The notes beneath the pieces were generated by a model. That model saw only the letters and a program-made list of their open reading frames with translations, made no database searches and was not told where the DNA came from. A stretch of DNA of 64,000 nucleotides from Gammaproteobacteria bacterium. GTDB taxonomy: Bacteria; Pseudomonadota; Gammaproteobacteria; Eutrophobiales; Eutrophobiaceae. A program made the position numbers and the translations under genes. Shown in pieces: positions 44,785 to 53,194 of the stretch (within the stretch, counting starts at the first letter, position 1; each line of letters starts with the position of its first letter). Location: assembly GCA_022826885.1 (NCBI GenBank), contig JAJDUB010000020.1:70140-134139 (forward strand), given 5' to 3'.

Positions 44785-45312
44785 ATGATACAGTTCCTTG
44801 CCCTGACCGTAATCGGTAAGTACGACCCTGCCCTGCCGGAACGTGTGACCGGCGCTATCGCGGAGTCCGGCTGTAATATCAGGGAAAGCCGGATAACCAT
44901 CCTGGGGCAGGAGTTTTCCATGCTGTTGCTCCTATCCGGAAACTGGAATGCCGTCGTCAAGGTTGAAGACGCCCTGAACAGGTTGGGACAGGAGCAGGAT
45001 TTATCCATCAACATGCGCCGGACCGAGCTTAACAAGTCGCAAAAAAACCTCATGCCGTATGCCATCGACGTGGTATGCAGCGACCGCATCGGCGTGGTAA
45101 ACCGGATAACCCGCTTTATCCTGGATAACGGGATCCAGATTCGAGATTTATCTACGACGACCTACGAGGCGTCTCACACCGGCACCGAGATGTTTTCACT
45201 GCATTTGACCATTCACGTCCCGGTCGAGATCTCCATATCCTCATTGCGCAACGATTTCCTGGAATTCTGCGACCAGTTGAACCTCGACGCGATCATCGAA
45301 CCGGTGAAATGA
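44785..45312 (+). CDS. gcvR: Glycine cleavage system transcriptional repressor-like protein (GcvR)
   Basis: A 175-residue protein with two ACT domains. The first is FLALTVIGKYDPALPERVTGAIAESGCNIRESRITILGQEFSMLLLL and the second is YAIDVVCSDRIGVVNRITRFILDNGIQIRDLSTTTY. GcvR binds glycine and GcvA to repress the glycine cleavage operon in E. coli; other members may sense different amino acids. The dapA<>gcvR-bcp arrangement matches E. coli. No DNA-binding domain is present, so it must act through a partner. Confidence 0.88.
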   Translation: MIQFLALTVIGKYDPALPERVTGAIAESGCNIRESRITILGQEFSMLLLLSGNWNAVVKVEDALNRLGQEQDLSINMRRTELNKSQKNLMPYAIDVVCSDRIGVVNRITRFILDNGIQIRDLSTTTYEASHTGTEMFSLHLTIHVPVEISISSLRNDFLEFCDQLNLDAIIEPVK

Positions 45313-45327
45313 AAGGTCAGGATGCCC

Positions 45328-45394
45328 GGGGTCAGAGTAAAATGGTCGTGATCGATCCTCAGACGCCACAAATCGAAAATTTTACTCTGACCCC
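45328..45394. repeat. R2-family inverted repeat pair between gcvR and bcp
   Basis: Perfect 16-base arms GGGGTCAGAGTAAAAT and its complement at 45328-45343 and 45379-45394 flank a 35-base centre. It occupies most of the 102-base gap between gcvR and bcp. Confidence 0.85.
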
Positions 45395-45414
45395 ATATTT
45401 CTGGAGAACATTGT

Positions 45415-45882
45415 ATGAGCACAATCAGCACGGGCAATACGGTACCGGACTTTGAGCTTCCCGCGACCGGCGGGAAAACCATCAGGCTTTCTGACCTCAA
45501 GGGCAAAAACGCAGTCATCTACTTCTATCCCAAGGACAGTACCCCCGGCTGCACCCTGGAAGGACAGGATTTCCGTGACAATATCGAAGCATTTACGGAG
45601 CGCAACACGGTTATACTCGGTGTCTCCAGGGACAGCATAAAATCCCATGAAAAATTCAAATCGAACCAGTCGTTCCCGTTCGACCTGTTATCTGATGCAG
45701 ACGAAGAGCTATGCGCGCTGTTCGACGTCATCAAGGAAAAAAACATGTACGGCAGGAAAGTGATGGGAATCGAGCGCAGCACCTTCCTGATGGACGAAAC
45801 GGGAAAACTGCGCAATGAGTGGCGCAAGGTCAAGGTTAAAGGGCACGTGAACGAAGTGCTGGAGGCGGTTAAAGATCTATGA
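45415..45882 (+). CDS. bcp: Thiol peroxidase Bcp (PrxQ family)
   Basis: A 155-residue peroxiredoxin that reduces peroxides. It has VPDFELPATGGKTIRLSDLKGKN, the peroxidatic cysteine in STPGCTLEGQDFRDN and the FKSNQSFPFDLLSDAD segment. The resolving cysteine found five residues later in E. coli Bcp is replaced by Gln, so this is a 1-Cys-type member or uses another thiol. GGAGAAC lies before the ATG. It follows gcvR, separated by an R2 repeat. Confidence 0.93.
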   Translation: MSTISTGNTVPDFELPATGGKTIRLSDLKGKNAVIYFYPKDSTPGCTLEGQDFRDNIEAFTERNTVILGVSRDSIKSHEKFKSNQSFPFDLLSDADEELCALFDVIKEKNMYGRKVMGIERSTFLMDETGKLRNEWRKVKVKGHVNEVLEAVKDL

Positions 45883-45896
45883 ATGTGGGGTGCCGA

Positions 45897-45946
45897 GGAC
45901 GGATTTCAAGCATGCCCCCGCATGTTGTAAGCGGGGGTCCGTCCCC
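45897..45946. repeat. Long-form R1 repeat after bcp
   Basis: About 50 bases with outer arms GGACGGA and TCCGTCC enclosing the hairpin GCCCCCGC/GCGGGGGT. It has the same build as the element at 20772-20823. It lies between the convergent bcp and AI-2E transporter genes and can terminate both. Confidence 0.8.
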
Positions 45947-45952
45947 TGAAAT

Positions 45953-47020
45953 TCAGGTTTCCGGCAACTGTTCATCTCTGGTAGGCCAGACATTGATCAA
46001 GGCCTTGACCAGGGTAGCCAGCGGGATGGCGAAGAACACGCCCCAAAACCCCCATAACCCGCCGAATACCAGTATGGCGACGATAATCGCGATCGGATGC
46101 AGGTTGACGACGTCCGAAAACAGGATGGGCACCAGGACGTTGCCGTCCAGGAACTGCAATATGAAATAGGCAACGACCAGCCAGATGAAGATCGGTTCGA
46201 AACCCCACTGAAAATAAGCCACCAGCGCGACGGGCAGCGTCACCACGGCGGCGCCTATGTAGGGAATCAATACGGACAAACCCACGGTGATGGACAACAG
46301 GGAAGCGTAATTCAATCCGAACGACTTGAAGACTATGTACGAGACCACCCCCACGATGGCTATTTCATAGACCTTGCCGCGTATGTAATTACCGATTTGT
46401 GCGTCCATTTCCTGCCACAGGTGACTGACCAGGGTGCGGTCGCTCGGCAGAAACCGGCTCACCCAGTTCAAAACAGCGTCCTTGTCTTTCATCAGGAAAA
46501 AGATCATCAAGGGCACCAGGATCAGGTAAATCAGGACCGTGATAATGGCAGGGATGGATGCCATTGAAACCGACACGAGACCCTGGCCGAAATCACCGAC
46601 TCCGCCCCGCAGGGCAAGTACTACTTCGTTAACCAGTTCGGCAGAAATAATTTCGGGATACTGCTCCGGCAGGCGCAGCAACAGTTCCTGGCCGCGGCTG
46701 AGCATGCCGGGAAATTCCTGGAAAAACTGGCTTGCCTGCCCGGACAGGATCGGCAACAGGCCAATGACGATGAAACCCATTACCAGGATAAACAGTAAAA
46801 ATACCAGCGATACGGCAGGGACCCGGGAAATGTTTCTGACGGTCAGTTTCTTGACCGGCCCCTCAAGCATATAAGCAATCACAACAGCGGCCAGGAGCGG
46901 CGCCAGCATCCCACCCATGAAATACATGACGACAAAACCGACCGCCAGAAGAATAACTAACAGGGCAGCCTGGGGATCGGTAAAATACCGGTTATACCAC
47001 TTACTCAAAAAGTCGAACAT
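45953..47020 (-). CDS. AI-2E/PerM-family membrane transporter
   Basis: A 355-residue polytopic protein with about eight membrane segments. It begins MFDFLSKWYNRYFTDPQAALLVILL and has the family loop region PEQYPEIISAELVNEVVLALRGGVGDFGQGLVS and the C-terminal block VGLSVLIPYIGAAVVTLPVALVAYFQWG with HPIAIIVAILVFGGLWGFWGVFFAIPLATL. Members have been linked to autoinducer-2 export or sodium/proton antiport; many are simply PerM. In some gammaproteobacteria perM lies near bcp, as here. It is divergent from queG with an R1 palindrome between. Confidence 0.9.
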   Translation of the reverse strand: MFDFLSKWYNRYFTDPQAALLVILLAVGFVVMYFMGGMLAPLLAAVVIAYMLEGPVKKLTVRNISRVPAVSLVFLLFILVMGFIVIGLLPILSGQASQFFQEFPGMLSRGQELLLRLPEQYPEIISAELVNEVVLALRGGVGDFGQGLVSVSMASIPAIITVLIYLILVPLMIFFLMKDKDAVLNWVSRFLPSDRTLVSHLWQEMDAQIGNYIRGKVYEIAIVGVVSYIVFKSFGLNYASLLSITVGLSVLIPYIGAAVVTLPVALVAYFQWGFEPIFIWLVVAYFILQFLDGNVLVPILFSDVVNLHPIAIIVAILVFGGLWGFWGVFFAIPLATLVKALINVWPTRDEQLPET

Positions 47021-47045
47021 GTTCCACAGTTATTTTAGAGGAAAC

Positions 47046-47070
47046 GGGGACAGATTTGAAATCTGTCCCC
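47046..47070. repeat. R1-family palindrome upstream of queG
   Basis: Perfect 12-base arms GGGGACAGATTT and AAATCTGTCCCC around one base, ten bases before the queG ATG. It contains a TTG (47056) in frame with queG and preceded by GGGG. Confidence 0.85.
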
Positions 47071-47079
47071 AATAGGGTC

Positions 47080-48144
47080 ATGCAACCTGACACGCTTGCC
47101 GACAGGATAAAGACCTGGGGAGCGGAAATCGGCTTCCAGCAGGTCGGCATCACCGGCATAGACCTGGAGGAAGACGAGCGCCACCTGCTGGACTGGCTGA
47201 ACAAAGGCATGCACGGGGAAATGTCTTACATGGAACGCCACGGCAAAAAGCGCTCCCGGCCGGACCTGTTGCGGCCCGGCACCATCCGGGTAATTTCCGC
47301 GCGCATGGATTACCTGCCTCCCGAAGCCCGGTCCGCCGAGGCAGTACTGGAAGACGGGGAACGGGCCTTCATATCCCGCTATGCGCTGGGCAGGGATTAC
47401 CACAAGGTCATGCGCGCCCGGTTAAAAAAGCTCGCGCAACGGATAGAAGCGGCCATCGGCCCGTTCGGCTACCGCGTCTTCACCGACTCGGCCCCGGTGC
47501 TGGAAAAGGCGCTGGCGCGCAATGCCGGGCTGGGCTGGATAGGGAAACACAGCAACCTCCTGCACCCGGAAGCCGGCTCCTGGTTTTTCATCGGAGAGAT
47601 ATACACCGACCTGCCCTTGCCGACGGACGCTGAGTTTGCCGGGGAACACTGCGGCGCCTGTACAGCCTGTATCGACGTGTGCCCGACCCGGGCCATTGTC
47701 GGGCCGTACCGGGTGGATGCCCGGCGCTGCATATCTTACCTGACCATCGAATACCGCGGCATTATCCCGGAGGAGTTCCGCTCCCCCATGGGAAACCGAA
47801 TCTACGGCTGTGACGACTGCCAGATGGTATGTCCCTGGAACAGGTTCGCACAATATTCCGCCGAACCGGACTACCAGCCGCGCCACGCGCTCGATGAAGT
47901 CAGCCTGGTTGAGTGTTTCCTGTGGAGTGAAAGCGAATTCAATGAAAAGACGGAAGGCAGCGCGATAAGACGCATCGGTTATGAATGCTGGTTAAGGAAC
48001 GTCGCAGTGGCCCTGGGCAACGCGCCGACGTCCACCCCCGTGCTCAATGCTCTGAAGCTACGCAAAGACCATCCCTCCGCCCTGGTGCGTGAACACGTGA
48101 ACTGGGCGCTGACACGGCATGGATACCTGGCGCCTGTTACCTGA
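47080..48144 (+). CDS. queG: Epoxyqueuosine reductase (QueG)
   Basis: QueG is a cobalamin and Fe-S enzyme that reduces epoxyqueuosine in tRNA to queuosine. From ATG 47080 it is 354 residues. The N-terminal cobalamin-binding part has MSYMERHGKKRSRPDLLRPG and YALGRDYHKVMRARL; two 4Fe-4S motifs follow in CGACTACIDVCPTRAIV and YGCDDCQMVCPWN. The C-terminal HEAT-like tail (CWLRNVAVALGNAPTS) helps bind tRNA. The TTG at 47056 inside the R1 repeat is in frame, but the family start fits the ATG, which has AGGG only two bases away. Confidence 0.94.
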   Translation: MQPDTLADRIKTWGAEIGFQQVGITGIDLEEDERHLLDWLNKGMHGEMSYMERHGKKRSRPDLLRPGTIRVISARMDYLPPEARSAEAVLEDGERAFISRYALGRDYHKVMRARLKKLAQRIEAAIGPFGYRVFTDSAPVLEKALARNAGLGWIGKHSNLLHPEAGSWFFIGEIYTDLPLPTDAEFAGEHCGACTACIDVCPTRAIVGPYRVDARRCISYLTIEYRGIIPEEFRSPMGNRIYGCDDCQMVCPWNRFAQYSAEPDYQPRHALDEVSLVECFLWSESEFNEKTEGSAIRRIGYECWLRNVAVALGNAPTSTPVLNALKLRKDHPSALVREHVNWALTRHGYLAPVT

Positions 48145-48181
48145 TACCTGCCATCCAGAGCGGTAGTTAGCCGGTTCTGAA

Positions 48182-49852
48182 TCAGTAGATGACATCCCCC
48201 ACGCAAAAGTGAGCCATGTGCTTCTCGGCCAGTCTGCTGTGGTAGGTGCCGAATTCGGCTGTGGCGTCCTTACCCGCATACATCCTGGCAACGAAAGGCC
48301 CTCCCGGATGGTGGTCCTTCCATTCACTGAAGTCGTAGACCTTGCCATGAATTATGATCCAGCAATCGTCAAAGGTATTATGTTGCTGAACTTCCTCCAG
48401 AGTCACCTTGCGGTCGCCCTTCAGGGACACCTCGGGCACCCAGAGATTGCGCGCCACCTCGATCCTGGCCTCACGGACCGCTTCCGCCGAGCGGAAATCC
48501 CAGGGACCGAGCCGCTTGGCAGGTATCTCGTCACCGATGTCCCGGGCATCAAAAGCATACAACCAGGAATCATCGCCCCCTGCGCGTTGAGCGTGATCAA
48601 AAACCGGATAATCACGTTCGTTCAAGGCCTTCAGGATCTTTTGCCGCTCCGGGGAATCTTCCGGCTCAAGATGCCTGAGCAGGAACTTGGAGGCAAACTG
48701 CACACGTGTGCCGCGATAATGACGGACCCGCTCATAGTGCAGCAACGCACTGTAGACATCTTTTCCATGCAGCTCGAAACATTTGCCGAGAGCAGCGCCG
48801 TCTTCAATCGCCAGCGCAGCGCCCTGGCCGAACGTCGGCAATACCGCGTGGGCGGCGTCGCCCAATACGGCAACCCGTCCGTTATGCCAGCTTGGAAAAG
48901 CGTCAAGATCATACAGGCCCCACTTCGTGGGCTTCACAACGCTACCCGCCAGTGCAACCACATCATCCATGCGCACATCGTCCTTGAAGGCTATTTTCAT
49001 GTTTCTGATCATCTCCGCACGATCTGCGGGAAACCAGTCCCCTTCATCTCCTTCGAATTCATCCGCATCCGGCTCATAGTAGCCCATCCAGACATTAAGC
49101 AGCTCACCGCCACGCACCCAGTATGTGACCACATAACCGAATTCTGTTTTGCGCGCGTCCATACTGGCTGAATCGATGGGGTTGTAATCCATGGGGCTGC
49201 CATCCTCCTTGGTAAGTTTCGCCACTTCCTCGCGTGGTATCAGGCCCCGGTAGCAAACTACAAACGTCCAGCGCCTGGGGGGTGCAGCGGGGTAAACGAA
49301 TTGGCGGGTTACGGAATTGAGACCATCAGCCCCTATCACAAGCTCTCCCGTATCCGCAGTGCCATCCCTGAATGTCACGGTAGCCAGGTCGTCAGTCTGG
49401 GACATCGAATCCAGGCGTTTTGCCATATGTATCCGGATTGGGCAATCTTCACCGGAATCAGGACCAAAATCGAGGCATCGCTTGTACAGGCACATCAGCA
49501 GGTCAAGACGGTGCATATGATGAAAACCGGCGCCGTCATTCGCCGCGGTATTATGATCCAGGGGTTTTACCGAGATAGTTCCGTCATCCATAACCATGCG
49601 CGTGGTTTCAAGAATTGCAGCCCGGCCGCCATCCACGGCGCCGTGCGGACCTTTCGGATCGCCTCCGGTGAGATCTACACCGAGCCACTTGCACAGGCGG
49701 GCGCCATTGGGAGGCATGGTAATTCCCGCACCGGCGGTACTTGGTTTGGCGGTCTGTTCGTAAACATCAACAGAAGTGAACTGTCCGGATTCACGCAGGG
49801 CGAGGGCGGCAAACAGTCCACCCATTCCTGCCCCGATTATGATTGCATGCAT
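48182..49852 (-). CDS. FAD-dependent monooxygenase fused to a C-terminal cytochrome b5 domain
   Basis: A 556-residue two-domain protein. Residues 1-420 form a group A flavin monooxygenase of the salicylate-hydroxylase/zeaxanthin-epoxidase type: GAGMGG at 7-12, a DG motif in VIGADGLNSVTRQ and a GD motif in VAVLGDAAHAVLPTFGQGAALAIEDG. Residues about 483-556 are a cytochrome b5 domain: TLEEVQQHNTFDDCWIIIHG, HPGG with the ligand H515, and FGTYHSRLAEKH with the second ligand H538. An intervening stretch of about 60 residues links them. The heme domain may deliver or accept electrons for the flavin. Substrate is unknown. It stands alone, convergent with queG. Confidence 0.88.
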   Translation of the reverse strand: MHAIIIGAGMGGLFAALALRESGQFTSVDVYEQTAKPSTAGAGITMPPNGARLCKWLGVDLTGGDPKGPHGAVDGGRAAILETTRMVMDDGTISVKPLDHNTAANDGAGFHHMHRLDLLMCLYKRCLDFGPDSGEDCPIRIHMAKRLDSMSQTDDLATVTFRDGTADTGELVIGADGLNSVTRQFVYPAAPPRRWTFVVCYRGLIPREEVAKLTKEDGSPMDYNPIDSASMDARKTEFGYVVTYWVRGGELLNVWMGYYEPDADEFEGDEGDWFPADRAEMIRNMKIAFKDDVRMDDVVALAGSVVKPTKWGLYDLDAFPSWHNGRVAVLGDAAHAVLPTFGQGAALAIEDGAALGKCFELHGKDVYSALLHYERVRHYRGTRVQFASKFLLRHLEPEDSPERQKILKALNERDYPVFDHAQRAGGDDSWLYAFDARDIGDEIPAKRLGPWDFRSAEAVREARIEVARNLWVPEVSLKGDRKVTLEEVQQHNTFDDCWIIIHGKVYDFSEWKDHHPGGPFVARMYAGKDATAEFGTYHSRLAEKHMAHFCVGDVIY

Positions 49853-49957
49853 AAGAAACCTTTGGGTGTTTTATAGCTGAAATACTATAAGATGGTCATT
49901 GAATAATTACAAACCTCATTGCCTTCCATAAGGAGCGCCTGCGGCGCGTGTTTATCT

Positions 49958-49985
49958 ACTGGATTCCTGCCTTCGCAGGAATGAC
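49958..49985. repeat. R3-family hairpin element
   Basis: An ACTGGA...TGAC unit whose core ATTCCTGCCTTCGCAGGAAT forms a hairpin, the same design as the pair at 24702-24792. A partner on the left is degenerate; instead a GCGCCTGCGGCGC hairpin lies near 49935. Together they fill the gap between the two minus-strand genes. Confidence 0.7.
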
Positions 49986-49994
49986 GGACGGGGG

Positions 49995-50891
49995 TTATAA
50001 ATCGCTTCTATATGCCGCAATCCTGTTTTCCGCCAGTTCAATATAGTCCGGGTCGATATCATAAGCGACGAATTTCCTTTTATCCTTTAATGCACACAGG
50101 CACACCGTTCCGCTGCCGGCGAACGGGTCGAGAACCACGTCGTCCTTGAACGAGTATAGCTGGATCAGCCGGTGCGGCAGTTCTTCCGGGAACGGCGCCG
50201 GATGGCCGATCTTTTTGGCAGATACCGCAGGAAAGTCCCAGACGCTTTTGGTCCATTCGAGAAATTCCTCTTTTTTGATCGTGTTCTCTTTGTCTCCCCT
50301 TTTTCTTGAAAACGAGTCCTTGGAAAAAACCAGGATGTACTCGTGAACATCCCTCAGAACCGGGTTCGCCGCCGACTGCCAACTGCCCCAGGCGGTGGAG
50401 GTACTGGCGCTGGAACCCTTGTTCCAGAGAATCTCCCCGCGCATGAGAAAACCGATGTCCTGCATTCCCTGGATGATATAGCTATGCAACGGGATGTAAG
50501 GCTTGCGCCCAAGATTGGCAACGTTGACACAGGCCCGCCCCCCTGGAACCAGAACCCTGTAGGTTTCCCGCCAGACGGCATTGAGCAACGCCAGGTACTC
50601 ATCGAGGCTTAAATCCTCGTCGTACTCTTTGGAAACATTATAGGGCGGCGAAGTAATCATCAGGTGCACGCTGTTGTCGGGCAGTTCATCCATCGCCTCA
50701 CTGGATTTGCAGAAGACCCTGTTCAAATACTCCGGGGGAACGGTGCTCTCAACATGCTTCACTTTCCCGCCGCTGTCCAATCCTTCATACAGCCTGGCGC
50801 CGTAAAATTTCGAGGCATCATGGCTGATCCTGCCGGGTGTCCCGAACGCGCTGGTTGCCGTTCCCTGTTTGCGCTTTTGCAATCGCGCCAT
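49995..50891 (-). CDS. Orphan DNA methyltransferase (beta-class, TSPPY motif)
   Basis: A 298-residue enzyme from ATG 50891, four bases after the stop of the cyclase gene; the longer frame overlaps that gene. Motif IV TSPPYN (near residue 81) precedes motif I DPFAGSGTVCLCAL near residue 260, the beta-class order. It therefore methylates the exocyclic amino group of adenine (N6) or cytosine (N4). No restriction endonuclease gene is adjacent, so it looks like a solitary regulator or a remnant of a restriction-modification system. The target site cannot be read from the sequence. Confidence 0.88.
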   Translation of the reverse strand: MARLQKRKQGTATSAFGTPGRISHDASKFYGARLYEGLDSGGKVKHVESTVPPEYLNRVFCKSSEAMDELPDNSVHLMITSPPYNVSKEYDEDLSLDEYLALLNAVWRETYRVLVPGGRACVNVANLGRKPYIPLHSYIIQGMQDIGFLMRGEILWNKGSSASTSTAWGSWQSAANPVLRDVHEYILVFSKDSFSRKRGDKENTIKKEEFLEWTKSVWDFPAVSAKKIGHPAPFPEELPHRLIQLYSFKDDVVLDPFAGSGTVCLCALKDKRKFVAYDIDPDYIELAENRIAAYRSDL

Positions 50892-50895
50892 TATT

Positions 50896-51672
50896 TCATT
50901 CCATGAACGCGAAGATCCTGGCCTGGGCCTGGGAGGCGTCCTTAACCGGCAGTACGCCAATAACGGCAACGGCGCCTGCGGCAGGCAGGGTATCCAGGTT
51001 ATTCAGGTTTTCGACCTGGAACTTTCCGGCCCCCAGAATGATCCTGTGCACGGGAAAACTCAAATCGTTGCCGGGGTCCAGGCTCAGGGTATCTATGCCG
51101 ACCCCGGCTACGTCCCGCTCCACCAGCAACTCGGCGGCCGCCACGGAAAACCCGGGGAAATGCAGCACGCCTTGCTCGTCCTGGTTGACATAGGCTTTCG
51201 AATCAGAAAACCTTTTATGCCAACCCGTGTTCATGACCACGAGGCTGTCCGGCTGGATTCGTCCGTTCCGTTCCTCCCACGCCAGTATGTCCTCCACGGA
51301 TAATCGATAGTCAGGGTCCCGCGCCGCCTGTTCCCTGGCGTCGATGACCGCAACGGGTAAGACCAGGTCGTCCAGGCCCATTTCGTTAACGGAGGACCCC
51401 CCTTCTATGAAATGCGCCGGTGCATCGATATGGGTGCCGTTGTTCTCCCACATGGAAAAACGATGCATCCGGTAACCCACATCATAGTCGGCCAGACGTT
51501 CAATTTCGAAGGACCCGGTGCCCGGCCAGAACGGCATCTGCTCGTGCAGGACATGAGTCAGGTCAACCATCCTGTACGCGTTGAACGGTTGCGCCGGATC
51601 GTCCGGGGAGGCGCAGGCGCCCAGGCAAAAACACAGGAGCAAGGCACAGAACTGCAGAGACTTGTTTTTCAT
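50896..51672 (-). CDS. Lipoprotein cyclase-family hydrolase (kynurenine-formamidase-like)
   Basis: A 258-residue protein of the Cyclase family (PF04199-like). The metal-binding signature is NNGTHIDAPAHFIEGGSSV, followed by VPVAVIDAR-type strands and a late GVGIDTLSLDPGNDLSFPVHR with a probable metal ligand. Uniquely for a mostly cytoplasmic family, the N terminus is a lipoprotein signal with lipobox LGAC (Cys at residue 20). Members hydrolyse formyl-kynurenine, isatin and related cyclic amides. It is directly upstream of the DNA methyltransferase gene on the same strand and divergent from the class II aldolase. Confidence 0.82.
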   Translation of the reverse strand: MKNKSLQFCALLLCFCLGACASPDDPAQPFNAYRMVDLTHVLHEQMPFWPGTGSFEIERLADYDVGYRMHRFSMWENNGTHIDAPAHFIEGGSSVNEMGLDDLVLPVAVIDAREQAARDPDYRLSVEDILAWEERNGRIQPDSLVVMNTGWHKRFSDSKAYVNQDEQGVLHFPGFSVAAAELLVERDVAGVGIDTLSLDPGNDLSFPVHRIILGAGKFQVENLNNLDTLPAAGAVAVIGVLPVKDASQAQARIFAFME

Positions 51673-51764
51673 ATTCCCACCACCGTCGAATAATATGTGG
51701 TTCCGGTTTCAGAACTTCCATACTATTATGGAAACTCTGATCAGGTCACAGGTTCCTTATCCTC

Positions 51765-52406
51765 ATGGATCATACATCTTTACGCGAGGCCGTCATAGCG
51801 GCCGCCCGGTCCCTGCATAAATATCAACTGGGCGTCGGCACGGCCGGCAACGTCAGCGCCAGGATTGATCAAGGCTACCTGATCACGCCTACAGGGATGG
51901 ACTACGAGAAGCTTTCTTCCGCGGATATCGTCACCATGGACCTGCACGGCAACCGTGCCGAGGGTGACCTGAAACCGTCGAGTGAATGGCGTTTCCACCA
52001 GGATATCTATGCCGCACGCGCGGATGTAGACGCCATCGTCCATACCCATTCTCCATGCGCCACCGCGCTGTCCTGCACACGCGGGGGCCTGCCTGCGTTT
52101 CACTACATGGTCGCCGGCGCGGGCGGCTCCTCCATCCGCTGCGCCGAGTACGCCACCTTCGGCACCCAGTCCCTGTCCGACCACGCCCTGGCTGCGCTGG
52201 CCGGGCGCCAGGCCTGCCTGCTGGCCAATCACGGGGTGATTGCGCTGGGTGAGGACGTGGAGTCCGCCTTCAAAATGGCGCAACTCGTGGAGGAACTGGC
52301 AAAACAATACCTGTTCAGCCGCATGGCCGGGACTCCCGCGCTGCTGGACGAGGCAGAGATGAACGTCAACCTGGAAAAATTCAGGGATTATGGCAAACAG
52401 GACTGA
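51765..52406 (+). CDS. Class II aldolase/adducin family protein
   Basis: A 213-residue zinc-dependent aldolase of the fuculose-phosphate type. Signatures are LGVGTAGNVSARIDQGYLITPTGMDYE near the start, KPSSEWRFHQDIYAARADVDAIVHTHSPCATAL with the zinc histidines, and LLANHGVIALGEDVESAF. The substrate is probably a phosphorylated sugar or sugar acid, but related members serve in methionine salvage. It is followed after 33 bases by a TauE/SafE transporter, which hints at a sulfonate or organic-acid link. Confidence 0.88.
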   Translation: MDHTSLREAVIAAARSLHKYQLGVGTAGNVSARIDQGYLITPTGMDYEKLSSADIVTMDLHGNRAEGDLKPSSEWRFHQDIYAARADVDAIVHTHSPCATALSCTRGGLPAFHYMVAGAGGSSIRCAEYATFGTQSLSDHALAALAGRQACLLANHGVIALGEDVESAFKMAQLVEELAKQYLFSRMAGTPALLDEAEMNVNLEKFRDYGKQD

Positions 52407-52439
52407 CCCGTCCGGGTAAATCGCCGGGCGCTGATATCC

Positions 52440-53189
52440 ATGGAAATCTGGCACTACGCAATACTTTTTCTCATCGGCATCATGGTCGGCTTCGTGAACG
52501 TGATGGCCGGCGGCGGGTCGCTGTTAACCCTCCCCGTCATGCTGTTCCTGGGAGTGCCGGCGCCGGTGGCCAACGGCACCAACCGGATAGCCATACTGGC
52601 GCAGATGGCTACCGCGGTCGTCGCATTCTTCAGAAAAGGCTATTCCGATTTCAAACTCAGCCTCACCCTGGCCCTGGCTGCGGTGCCCGGCGCGGTGGCC
52701 GGCGCCCTTGTCGCGGTGCGTCTCGAAGGGGTTTTGTTCAACCGGATTCTCGCCGTCATCATGCTGGTCGTAATGCTGGTCATGGCGACGCAAAAACAGA
52801 CTCCGGAATATACCGGGGCGCCACCCCGGAAGCCGCGCCTGGTACTCGCCCATGTTTTGATGGCTGTCCTGGGGATTTACGGCGGGTTCATCCAGGTCGG
52901 AGCGGGTTTTCTGTTCATGCCGATCCTGTACAAGACCCTGGGCCTGGACCTGGTGCGGGTGAATATGCACAAGAGCTTCATCATCACCGTGTACACCACG
53001 GCCGCGCTGCTCGTATTTGCCTGGCAGGTGGAACTGTTCTGGATCCTGGGCCTTACCCTGGCCGCCGGCACCTCCATCGGGGCATGGCTCAGCGCGCACG
53101 TGCAGGTCGCCCAGGGCGAGCGGATCATCAGGCTGGCGCTGAATACCGTGCTGGCGCTGATCATCGTCAAACTGCTGTTCTTCAGTTAG
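52440..53189 (+). CDS. TauE/SafE-family sulfite/anion exporter
   Basis: A 249-residue membrane protein with seven or eight hydrophobic segments, in two homologous halves. The halves each carry the family's glycine-rich signature: FVNVMAGGGSLLTLPVML near residue 17 and IYGGFIQVGAGFLFMPIL near residue 140. Members export sulfite, sulfoacetate or other small anions, often beside sulfonate-degrading enzymes. Here it lies downstream of a class II aldolase, and a zinc-ribbon gene follows five bases later, so all three may be cotranscribed. Confidence 0.88.
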   Translation: MEIWHYAILFLIGIMVGFVNVMAGGGSLLTLPVMLFLGVPAPVANGTNRIAILAQMATAVVAFFRKGYSDFKLSLTLALAAVPGAVAGALVAVRLEGVLFNRILAVIMLVVMLVMATQKQTPEYTGAPPRKPRLVLAHVLMAVLGIYGGFIQVGAGFLFMPILYKTLGLDLVRVNMHKSFIITVYTTAALLVFAWQVELFWILGLTLAAGTSIGAWLSAHVQVAQGERIIRLALNTVLALIIVKLLFFS

Positions 53190-53194
53190 GATAG

